Part shown: positions 1 to 6,844 of the stretch, one piece after another
Numbering within the stretch: position 1 is the stretch's first letter
How the letters are laid out: every line of letters begins with the position of its first letter
From: Methanobacteriota archaeon
Lineage (GTDB): Archaea > Thermoplasmatota > Thermoplasmata > RBG-16-68-12
NCBI GenBank assembly: GCA_005878995.1
Contig: VBME01000151.1
Coordinates: 1 to 16,671, forward strand
Direction: 5' to 3'
DNA: 16,671 nt
Position numbers and translations under genes: made by a program
Notes under the pieces: model-generated
The model's input: the letters and a program-made list of their open reading frames with translations, nothing else
Databases searched by the model: none
What the model was told of the DNA's origin: nothing

Positions 1-1
1 A

Positions 2-1237
2 ATGACGATTCACCGCCCCACGCTGTATCGGGACACGGCCCTCGCGGATGGCACCGGGCCTTCTCTGCGGAAAGGCGTTAGCGTCCTCGTGAACGATCGC
101 CGCATCGTCTGGGTGCGCCCCACGTCCGATGAACGCGACTTGCCTCCGGACGTCCGCGTGATCGACGCGGGAGGCTCGACGATTGTCCCGGGGATGGTGG
201 ATGCGCACAGCCACCTCACGCTTCCCGGCGGCTCGCACTGGATCGACCGCGGCGCCGATCCTCCCGAGGAACTGCTCGAGGTGGCGGAGCACAACGGGGA
301 CCTCCTGGGCCGCGCGGGCGTGCGCTGGGCCCGCGACGTCGGGTCCCCTCTCGCCGTGGATCCGCGGGACGGACGGAGGCGGGCCCTCGCCCTTCGCGTG
401 CGGGCACGGTGGCAATCGGACCTGAATCGACCGAGGATCCGGGTCGCCGGAACGTGGATCGGCCACAGCGGCGTCCTGACGGGGGGCCTCGCGGTCGAGG
501 CGGATGACGGTCCCGCGCTCCTCAAGGCCGCATCGACGCAGCTCGACGACGGGGCGGACTTCCTCAAGCTCTACCTCGACGGACCGAAGAAGGAGGAGGC
601 GCCTTGGCGGACCGAAGACGTTCGGGCCGTCGTCGAACTCGCGCATCGTCGCGGCGCGAAGGTCACGGCTCATTCCGGTTTCCTCGTGGGGGCCCGGGTC
701 GGGATCGACGCCGGCGTCGATTCCCTCGAACACGGATTCGAGCTCGATTCGGACGCGGTCGCGAAGATGGCCCGTCAAGGGACGTTCCTCGTGAGCACCC
801 TGGCGATTTTCCGCTCGTGGGCCTCCTTCGCCCAGACGACGACCCTGCCCCGGTTCGTCAGCGACGAAGGGAAGGAGCGGATCGCGCGTCGGCGGGAGCG
901 GGCGATCGAGAGCGTACACCTCGCTTACCGGGCCGGCGTGCGGATGGCGACTGGGACAGACTTTGGCGGAGGATCCCTGCGCGCGAACCACCTCGCGTGG
1001 GAGGTCGAGGCGCTCGTCGAAGCGGGCCTCAAGCCGTGGGAGGCACTCGCGTGCGCGACGGTCCTCGGCGGGGAGCTCCTCGGGGAACCGGAGGCCGGGC
1101 GAATCGTCGAAGGAGGACCCGCGGACTTCTTCCTCGTCCACGGTGACCCGCTCACGGATCCGACGGCGCTGTGGCGGGTGTGGCGCGTGGCGTGGCTGCC
1201 CGAAGCGGTCGGTCCGGCGGAACCCACCACGAGTTAG
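2..1237 (+). CDS. Amidohydrolase-superfamily metal-dependent hydrolase (imidazolonepropionase/prolidase-like)
   Basis: The product is a 411-residue enzyme of the amidohydrolase superfamily, cytosolic and without a signal peptide. Visible in order are a small N-terminal beta domain, the metal-binding D-A-H-S-H motif (H69, H71), a lysine in DFLKLYLDG (K189) that could be the carboxylated bridging lysine, H224 in KVTAHSG, H244 in SLEHGF, and D320 in GTDFGGG. The C-terminus returns to the beta domain with the usual G-(R)-I-x-x-G-x-x-A-D-F pattern. All expected ligands are present, so the enzyme should be active as a mono- or binuclear hydrolase. The substrate cannot be read from the sequence; related proteins cleave cyclic amides or dipeptides. 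The ATG at base 2 is the first visible start, and the true start may lie upstream of the window, because family members often have a few more residues before the first strand. Its stop overlaps the stop of the convergent VOC gene. Confidence 0.9.
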   Translation: MTIHRPTLYRDTALADGTGPSLRKGVSVLVNDRRIVWVRPTSDERDLPPDVRVIDAGGSTIVPGMVDAHSHLTLPGGSHWIDRGADPPEELLEVAEHNGDLLGRAGVRWARDVGSPLAVDPRDGRRRALALRVRARWQSDLNRPRIRVAGTWIGHSGVLTGGLAVEADDGPALLKAASTQLDDGADFLKLYLDGPKKEEAPWRTEDVRAVVELAHRRGAKVTAHSGFLVGARVGIDAGVDSLEHGFELDSDAVAKMARQGTFLVSTLAIFRSWASFAQTTTLPRFVSDEGKERIARRRERAIESVHLAYRAGVRMATGTDFGGGSLRANHLAWEVEALVEAGLKPWEALACATVLGGELLGEPEAGRIVEGGPADFFLVHGDPLTDPTALWRVWRVAWLPEAVGPAEPTTS

Positions 1238-1605
1238 ACGTCCCCTTCCATCACTTGGAACTCGTTCCCGTCGGGGTCCGCGAACCAGAAGATCGTGCCC
1301 CACTCCTCCTTCTTGACCGGCTTGGTGATCTTGACGCCCTTCTTCCGGAGCGCCGCCTCCTCCCGCTTCGCGTCCTTCGTGGAGAAGAGGTATCCCGTGT
1401 TCCCCTTCTCCGGGCGGGAGTCGGGGCAAAGATGCAGCCGGACATTCGCGCCGCGGGGCGCCACGGTGACCCAATGGGGGAACGAGGTCACGACGCGGAA
1501 GCCGACCTTGTCCTTCCAGAACTTCGTCGCCTTCTTCTCATCCCGCACGACAACCGCCACCGTCTCGAACTTGAGCATGGCCGGCGGAATTGGTCCGTGA
1601 GCCAT
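1234..1605 (-). CDS. VOC-family protein (glyoxalase/bleomycin-resistance fold)
   Basis: The 123-residue product shows one complete vicinal-oxygen-chelate unit made of two beta-alpha-beta-beta-beta modules. Seen directly are the opening strand FETVAVVVRD, the helix ATKFWKDKVGF, the strand NVRLHLC with H58, and the hallmark FADPDGNEF near residues 108-116, with E115 as a likely metal ligand. The first-strand histidine common in glyoxalase I is replaced by a non-ligand, so metal binding and activity are uncertain. Members act as glyoxalases, dioxygenases or drug-binding proteins; the substrate cannot be assigned here. The start could be ATG at 1605 or the internal ATG at 1578 (residue 10), where the fold begins. 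Neither has a convincing Shine-Dalgarno site, so a leaderless message is possible. Confidence 0.85.
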   Translation of the reverse strand: MAHGPIPPAMLKFETVAVVVRDEKKATKFWKDKVGFRVVTSFPHWVTVAPRGANVRLHLCPDSRPEKGNTGYLFSTKDAKREEAALRKKGVKITKPVKKEEWGTIFWFADPDGNEFQVMEGDV

Positions 1606-1634
1606 AAGGCTGCGGCGTTCGTTCTGGCCAGGGG

Positions 1635-1922
1635 TTACTTACTCAGGCGGGCCTGTGGGCCGCGGAACCTGACCGTGCGTCCAACCGCGATGAGTGCGAC
1701 CGCCGCGATGACGGTGAAGACGAAGTAGAACAGGAATGGTCGGAGGTCGCTCCCGAAACCCAGGAACGTCGGGATCGCCTGGCTCGTGTGGATCGACGCA
1801 TGGAGGATCCGCATCAGAAGGAGACTCCCCGCCGTGCGGTTGTAGAGCCAGGTGAAGAAAATCGTGTACGCAACGACCCGGATCAAGAAGCCGACGACAA
1901 GGCCGGCCGCGAGGAGTGTCAT
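1635..1922 (-). pseudogene. Remnant of a CPBP-family (CAAX/Abi) intramembrane protease, C-terminal part only
   Basis: A 95-residue reading frame from an ATG at 1922 encodes two or three membrane helices. It contains FFTWLYNRTAGSLLLMRILHASIHT, broken here as FFTWLYNRTAGSLLL and MRILHASIHT, which is the characteristic C-terminal segment of CPBP-family glutamic intramembrane proteases. In complete members this follows the catalytic EExxxR motif and a FxxxH motif, both of which are absent here. The last motif is normally HxxxN; here it reads H41-A-S-I-H45. Full-length members are roughly 200-300 residues, so more than half is missing and catalysis is not expected. The frame stays open upstream of 1922, but that part overlaps the neighbouring gene out of frame and shows no CPBP resemblance. 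No Shine-Dalgarno site precedes the ATG. It is most likely a decayed gene; a short expressed membrane peptide is the alternative. Confidence 0.65.
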
Positions 1923-1948
1923 GTGTAAGAAAGGTTCCGAGTCAATTC

Positions 1949-2380
1949 TCACTTGCCTTGCCGGCGAGAGACGATGCGTTCGGAGATTAGGCGGCTGAGA
2001 CTGATGACGACGAGAAGCACCGGTACCAGGGCGAGCTCCGGACTCGACCCGGCGGCCAGATTCGAGAAGATGAGAGATGCAGCGATGATGAGGATAATCA
2101 CGTTCACTGCTCTCCGAGCCTTCGCTCTGGCGATGCGCTGAGGGGTCGGGCCGAGACCCTTCTGCTCCAAGATCTGCTCGCCGACAGTCGGGGGCATCGG
2201 GGCCGGAGGAGGCCACGGCGAGGGACGCGGCTCGCGTTTTCGAATGATGAACCCGGCGAACAAGAGAGCGAGACCGATGGGCATCACGAAAATGCCAATG
2301 TAGTCTTCAACCACCGCGAAGCCAATGAGGAAGATCGTCGCTCCGCCCACGATGAGCGCCAGTCCCATTTCCCGTTTCAC
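1949..2380 (-). CDS. Small hypothetical membrane protein, four predicted helices
   Basis: The 143-residue protein is not recognised as a named family. It has two N-terminal helices (about residues 6-24 and 27-46), then a positively charged proline-rich stretch (KREPRPSPWPPPAPMPP), a charged segment with EQILEQKGLGPTPQRIARAKARR, and a second helix pair (about 92-110 and 115-131). It ends with a basic tail (SERIVSRRQGK). The central proline/arginine loop is probably cytosolic. The GTG start at 2380 is chosen because GGGAGGGAG lies five bases upstream; the in-frame ATG four codons later is too far from it. The CPBP remnant follows 26 bases downstream on the same strand and may share its transcript. 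No function is proposed. Confidence 0.75.
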   Translation of the reverse strand: MKREMGLALIVGGATIFLIGFAVVEDYIGIFVMPIGLALLFAGFIIRKREPRPSPWPPPAPMPPTVGEQILEQKGLGPTPQRIARAKARRAVNVIILIIAASLIFSNLAAGSSPELALVPVLLVVISLSRLISERIVSRRQGK

Positions 2381-2495
2381 GGCTCCCTCCCTTTGGTCGG
2401 CTATCGCGTAAGGAGACGCCTCTTTACGTGCCGCGAAGGGAGAACGCAGGCGAACCGATTCAGTATTGCGGTCAGGGGCGGATTCCTCGGGTAGA

Positions 2496-3902
2496 CTATT
2501 CCTGAGGGAGCGAAGTCAACGCCGGTCGCTGAGGGTCGCCCGTCAAGATCGAAAAGGGGACAATCACGAGCGAATCCTTGCCCATTTCGAAAGAGCCGGC
2601 GATCAGCTGGATCGGACCGTTCTCGAAGGCCCGCTCAAGGACGTCCAAACCAATGTCGTCGAGGGCGATCTCGACGCCATTCCCCGAGCGATCCACACCG
2701 TAAATGCGGTGTCCCTCGACGAACACCGAGGCGGGCCGGTACACGCACATCATCGGCCGCGGTGCGAAGATATCCGCAACGTATTCCTTGAGTCTGCTCA
2801 GCAATGAATCGGCTGAATCAGGGACGCTTGAGAGGAGTCGAGACACGTCCTCGGGGGTCGGCGGCCGACGGTCGAACGCGCGAAGCTTGATTCGCCGAGG
2901 CGGATACCCTGGATACACGCCGGCGTCGGAGACGGCGAGCACGACGTGGTCGAAGTTCTCCTTGGGTGGCTGGCGTTTCGCAATTATGGGCGGCCGAATC
3001 AGCCGATCCACCACCAGATCACCGGTCGCGACATCGACGAGGAGGCTCTCCTCCAGGACGAAGCCGTCGGGTGTGGCTCGCTTGCGATAGCCTAGGTCGA
3101 GAAGACGGAGTCCCGAGACGGTCGTCAGGCCCTTCTCCGACCACGTCCGTCCGAGGAGTTCGTCCGCGAGACGACGGTAGTCCTCAGCGGGCGTGTCGGT
3201 TCGTTCAATCAGTCGAGCAAGACCGCGGATGTGGAACGTGAGGACCGCCAAAGCCTGGGCGTATGCGTTTGCCGAGAAGTCCCCATGTTTTGTGAGCGAG
3301 ACTTCGAGGATATCAGCGAGCTCGAGACACGCGGGCGCGAGGCGTCGCAACCCCAGCGGACGTAGGTTCTTCGCGACCTCGCGAATCTGATTGACACGCT
3401 CGTGCGTCAAAGTTCCGAGGCCGGTGTGGGCCAACTCGGCGAGAAGCGTCTCAAGGGATGCGAGGCCCTTTCGTATCTGTTCCTCGGCATCGACTTGACC
3501 TCGCTTCGGCACGCCACGTTTCGGTTTCTTCGGCTCCGGTTCCTCCGCCTCGAGAGCCACAGCGGGGACCTCGACGAACGACCCCGGGCCGCTCGCCCAG
3601 GCTACAAGGACCGCGGCTCCGTGCTTGCACACCCCGGCCCCGCGGAACCTGGCAGCAGGGCAAGTACAACGTACTTTCTCGAGGTCCCGGCCCTCGCCCG
3701 CGAGATCGATCACGACCGTGTAGGGGTTCGTGGACCTCCCCTTGACATCCGCGTAAAGCCGCCGTCCGCTCCGACTCACGTTTAACACGAGCTTCGCATC
3801 GTAGATCTCCACGCCGGTCGAGAGGACCGATCCTTCGACGAGTCGCTTCAGGTCCGCCATCGTCATCGGCACCAAGCGGACCGGCTCCGACGGTGCGCTC
3901 AT
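2496..3902 (-). CDS. SWIM zinc-finger protein (YehQ-like), last gene of the MoxR-VWA operon
   Basis: The 468-residue protein has a SWIM zinc finger near its N-terminus: C79-T-C81, then ten residues, then C92-K-H94, matching the CxC-xn-CxH consensus. A beta-rich stretch before it (VEIYDAKLVLNVSRSGRRLYADVKG) contacts the finger in typical family members. After a charged linker (EEPEPKKPKRGVPKRG) comes a helical region (about 140-255), then a beta-rich C-terminal region (about 258-455) that I cannot assign. SWIM domains bind DNA or proteins, so this may be the target-recognition part of the complex. E. coli YehQ holds the same operon position. The ATG at 3902 is supported by GGAGG seven bases upstream and by an ATGA overlap with the VWA stop, indicating translational coupling. 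The reading frame is open further upstream, but that part is the shadow of the VWA gene. Confidence 0.9.
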   Translation of the reverse strand: MSAPSEPVRLVPMTMADLKRLVEGSVLSTGVEIYDAKLVLNVSRSGRRLYADVKGRSTNPYTVVIDLAGEGRDLEKVRCTCPAARFRGAGVCKHGAAVLVAWASGPGSFVEVPAVALEAEEPEPKKPKRGVPKRGQVDAEEQIRKGLASLETLLAELAHTGLGTLTHERVNQIREVAKNLRPLGLRRLAPACLELADILEVSLTKHGDFSANAYAQALAVLTFHIRGLARLIERTDTPAEDYRRLADELLGRTWSEKGLTTVSGLRLLDLGYRKRATPDGFVLEESLLVDVATGDLVVDRLIRPPIIAKRQPPKENFDHVVLAVSDAGVYPGYPPRRIKLRAFDRRPPTPEDVSRLLSSVPDSADSLLSRLKEYVADIFAPRPMMCVYRPASVFVEGHRIYGVDRSGNGVEIALDDIGLDVLERAFENGPIQLIAGSFEMGKDSLVIVPFSILTGDPQRPALTSLPQE

Positions 3903-5131
3903 CCTTTCGCCTCCGGCGTTGCGAGGTCGTCGAACGGCACGCCCTTCAGGATCCGGCCCATCACGTCGACGAGTTTTCGCGGCGTGCAGGCGAAGGCGGG
4001 AATGTCGAGTCCGCGAAGGGTCCCGGCGAGACCCCGGTCGAAGGCCGGTGCGCCGCCGTCCGTCAGTGCGAGGAGGCACACCACCTGGACCTTGCTCTCC
4101 TTCAGCTCGGACAGCTTTGCCAATAGCCGCTCGGCGACGCCGCCCTCGAACAGGTCGGAAATCAGGATGAAGATCGTCCTTTCTGGTTCCGTCACCAGGC
4201 CGGAGGCGTACGTGACCGCCTTCGCGATGTCGGTGCCGCCCCCGAGCTGCGCCCCGAAGATCACGTCGACGGGGTCCGTGAGTCGATCCGTCATATCGAC
4301 GACCTCGGTGTCGAAGAAAATCAGGTTCGTCTCGAGGACAGGCAGGCTGGCGAAGATTGCCGCCATGACGGAACTGTACACGACCGAGGTCCCCATCGAC
4401 CCGGACTGGTCGACGGCCAGGATGACCCGCCATTCGTGGAACCGCTTCTGGTTCCCCCAGAAGTACACCCGCTCCGGGATGATCCTTGCCGCCTCCGGAT
4501 CGTAGTTCTTCAACCCGCTTCGGATCGTTCGCTTCCAGTCGATGTTCCGATACACCGGGAGGGGCGAATGCCGACTCCGAGTCAGGGCGCCGAGGAGCAC
4601 TTGGCGGACCTCGTTCCGCAGTTCCTCCATGAGCCGCTCGACGATCTCCGCGACGACCTCCCGCGCCATCGCTTTCGCCTTCGAGGGAATCATGTCCTTT
4701 GCCGCGAGGAGCGTCGTGACGAGCTCGACGTTCTTCTCGAGATATGGGAGCGTCTCCGGCTCGAAGAGGAGCTGCTGAAGGCCCTTCCGCTCGATCGCAT
4801 CTCTCTGGACGACGGCGACGACGTCCTTCGTGAAGAAGCGTCGCAGGTTCGCGAGCCACACGGGCAGCTCGGGAGGAAGATATGGATTCGACCCGCCAAG
4901 GGACGCGCTCCGCTCTTCCTCGCCATAGATGAACTCCATCGCCGCGTCCAGGTCGAGCAAGGCCCGGCCGTCAAGCCCCCATGCGGGCATGCTCAAGGTT
5001 CCGCTGGCAACGTTCATGCCCAAGCCGCCGAGGCTCACTCCAAGCGCACCCACTCCGTCGGCGCGGCGTCCCAGGCACAACCTCCATCGCAGGAGGACTT
5101 CTTTCTGATCCGACGTGAGGTCACCCGGCAC
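3899..5131 (-). CDS. VWA-domain protein with complete MIDAS (YehP-like), MoxR partner
   Basis: The 410-residue protein has a helical N-terminal half and a C-terminal von Willebrand factor A domain (about 233-400). The metal-ion-dependent adhesion site is complete: D241-Q-S243-G-S245, T300 in GGGTD, and D326 in ISDLFEGG. A Mg2+-dependent protein contact is therefore expected. No signal peptide or membrane helix is seen, so it acts in the cytosol. MoxR ATPases usually work with such VWA proteins to remodel or load cofactors into client proteins, and the MoxR gene stands first in this operon. E. coli YehP is the positional counterpart. The chosen GTG at 5131 has GGGGGG five bases upstream and overlaps the preceding gene by 11 bases. 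Longer in-frame starts would run deeper into that gene. Its stop overlaps the SWIM start. Confidence 0.9.
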   Translation of the reverse strand: MPGDLTSDQKEVLLRWRLCLGRRADGVGALGVSLGGLGMNVASGTLSMPAWGLDGRALLDLDAAMEFIYGEEERSASLGGSNPYLPPELPVWLANLRRFFTKDVVAVVQRDAIERKGLQQLLFEPETLPYLEKNVELVTTLLAAKDMIPSKAKAMAREVVAEIVERLMEELRNEVRQVLLGALTRSRHSPLPVYRNIDWKRTIRSGLKNYDPEAARIIPERVYFWGNQKRFHEWRVILAVDQSGSMGTSVVYSSVMAAIFASLPVLETNLIFFDTEVVDMTDRLTDPVDVIFGAQLGGGTDIAKAVTYASGLVTEPERTIFILISDLFEGGVAERLLAKLSELKESKVQVVCLLALTDGGAPAFDRGLAGTLRGLDIPAFACTPRKLVDVMGRILKGVPFDDLATPEAKG

Positions 5132-6839
5132 GCTTGCCCCCCTTCTTGAGGAATCGAAGCCGGGTCGGGCGCACTTGTCCAAATGAGGCGACATCGGCCG
5201 CGGGCAACCGCTTGAGAGTCGGTGCGAGGAGAGCGTCCGCTTCGTCCGGGGCGATTTGGCGGAGATGCGAGACGGCCGCTGTTCGGGCATCGAGCGGAAC
5301 CGCCCGATCACCGATGCGCTGGACGAGCAAATCCCGGAGGCCGACGCCGATCCTCTTCCCCAGGTCGGATGCCTGCGAAGGGACGAACGGCTTCAGCAGC
5401 ATTCGTTGAGCGCGCGACTCGGCGGCGATGTCGACGGTGTGCAGCACCGCCGCAGAAGCCCGCGATGTCCAGACGACGTCGAAGATCTCAAGAGTCCCCT
5501 GGCGGGCCATCATCCAAGGAGCGGCCGCGATCCGGGCCATCATGGGCATGCACGCCTCGTACAGCGGCTTGAGGCCCGCAACTGCCTGAATCGGCGCGAT
5601 GTTCCGCTCGTACGCGGACCATATGAGTGGGAACCCACGGCCATCCGCGAGCGCGCCGAGGGCGATCGCCGCGGCTCCGGACATCTCCGTCTTTTCTTGA
5701 AGGTGGCGTCGACAGAGGGGGAGGATGGCTTCGTCCCCCTGGTAGCCGAGGTTCATCAACGCCTCCTGACGCATCTCGACCACCCGGTCGTGGAGCGCTT
5801 CCCTGACGTACGGGATTCCGAGCGGGTCCTCCACGAAGCACAACGCGGCCAAGGCCTGGCGACGTTTCTTCTTGTCCGCGCCCAGGGTGACCGTACGCCC
5901 AAGCCGGGTGACGACTTCTCCGCGGGGGCCCTGCAAGAGCTCGAGAGCCTCCTGGCCGAACTCCGCCGGATTAAGGTACCACGCCATGCCGAGCTTGAAT
6001 CCCTTGGAGTCAGCGCCCACCTTCCGAATTTCCTGGACACGCTTCGCGATTCCGGTCTTCCCGTTGCCGTCGATGCCGGGGTACGGATCTTCGAGGCCCA
6101 TTCCGAGGCCTTGAGCCTGCCTCCAGACCGCGAGGGCCTCGAGCATGATGAGCGGCCGGAATCCGAAAATCACCTCGAGGAGGCGCATCGCACGGTCCGA
6201 AGTCGGCATGGGCGCGCGGGCGAGACAGAACCGGGCGAGGACACGGACTGCGTTGCGTCGTGTCGCCGTGTTCCGGTTGTTGAACGCTCCGTCGGCGTAA
6301 GAGTACACGAGGTCCGGACGCCGGTCGAACGACTCGACCAGAAGTCGCCCCGCCTGGAGGTTCGACCACAGACCGATCCGATCTCCCTCCGCGGGAACCG
6401 GACCGGCCAAGAGGGTCCGCTGCGCGTACAACAGGTACGCGTATCGACTTATGGGATCGGCCTCAACCGGGTAGTCGAACAAGGACGATATCGATCGCGC
6501 CTCGATTGCGTTCCGCTTGACACGAAGAGAAGGAAGCCCCGGCACCTCGACCGCGTCACCTTCAGACAAATCGACTGGTCGCGCGAGTCGCACCCGGAAT
6601 GCGGCGAGCATCTGCTGAAGGCGCGAGAAGGCATTCAGCTGGTCCACGGACGTTCCGCCTGGACCCACAGCCGCCGCGAGCCGCTCCGCCGCTTGCGCGG
6701 GACCATCGAGCCCGAGTCCTCGCAGGTCCGCGGCCATCTCCGCGAAGGTCGCGGCTTGCGCGCTGCCGAACCCGACTCCGACCGCATCGCCGAGATCTCG
6801 GCCGATCCGCTCGAGCGAATCCTGAATCGACCCCGCCAT
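5121..6839 (-). CDS. Unassigned all-helical, HEAT-like protein of the MoxR-VWA operon
   Basis: The 572-residue protein has no recognised catalytic motif, signal peptide or membrane helix. It appears almost wholly helical. The stretch at about 320-400 has repeat-like paired helices reminiscent of HEAT/ARM repeats (RRQALAALCFVEDPLGIPYV, VVEMRQEALMNLGYQGDEAI, EMSGAAAIALGALADGRGF). The C-terminus is basic (RFLKKGGKRAG). A scaffold or adaptor role is inferred. It has no obvious counterpart in the four-gene E. coli yehLMPQ cluster. From memory, DUF5691 proteins sit beside DUF5682, MoxR and SWIM genes in actinobacteria, and this could be a distant equivalent, which I cannot verify. The ATG at 6839 lies five bases after the DUF5682 stop. 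AAGGAG, embedded in the last two codons of that gene, is eight bases upstream of it. Residues 255-262 match GxxxxGKT, probably by chance. Confidence 0.8.
   Translation of the reverse strand: MAGSIQDSLERIGRDLGDAVGVGFGSAQAATFAEMAADLRGLGLDGPAQAAERLAAAVGPGGTSVDQLNAFSRLQQMLAAFRVRLARPVDLSEGDAVEVPGLPSLRVKRNAIEARSISSLFDYPVEADPISRYAYLLYAQRTLLAGPVPAEGDRIGLWSNLQAGRLLVESFDRRPDLVYSYADGAFNNRNTATRRNAVRVLARFCLARAPMPTSDRAMRLLEVIFGFRPLIMLEALAVWRQAQGLGMGLEDPYPGIDGNGKTGIAKRVQEIRKVGADSKGFKLGMAWYLNPAEFGQEALELLQGPRGEVVTRLGRTVTLGADKKKRRQALAALCFVEDPLGIPYVREALHDRVVEMRQEALMNLGYQGDEAILPLCRRHLQEKTEMSGAAAIALGALADGRGFPLIWSAYERNIAPIQAVAGLKPLYEACMPMMARIAAAPWMMARQGTLEIFDVVWTSRASAAVLHTVDIAAESRAQRMLLKPFVPSQASDLGKRIGVGLRDLLVQRIGDRAVPLDARTAAVSHLRQIAPDEADALLAPTLKRLPAADVASFGQVRPTRLRFLKKGGKRAG
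5137..5142 (-). promoter_or_regulatory. G-run ribosome binding site for the VWA gene GTG start
   Basis: AAGGGGGG on the minus strand ends five bases before the GTG at 5131 and lies inside the 3' end of the helical-protein gene. It supports the GTG start and translational coupling. Confidence 0.55.
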
Positions 6840-6844
6840 CCGAG

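Noticed and set aside
3903..4859. N-terminal extension of the SWIM gene frame
   Set aside because: This part lies inside the VWA coding region in another frame, is arginine/glycine-rich without any domain, and the ATG at 3902 has a Shine-Dalgarno site and an ATGA overlap.
6054..6077. Formal Walker A match (GxxxxGKT, residues 255-262) in the helical protein
   Set aside because: It is not preceded by a hydrophobic beta-strand and no Walker B follows, so a P-loop NTPase is unlikely.
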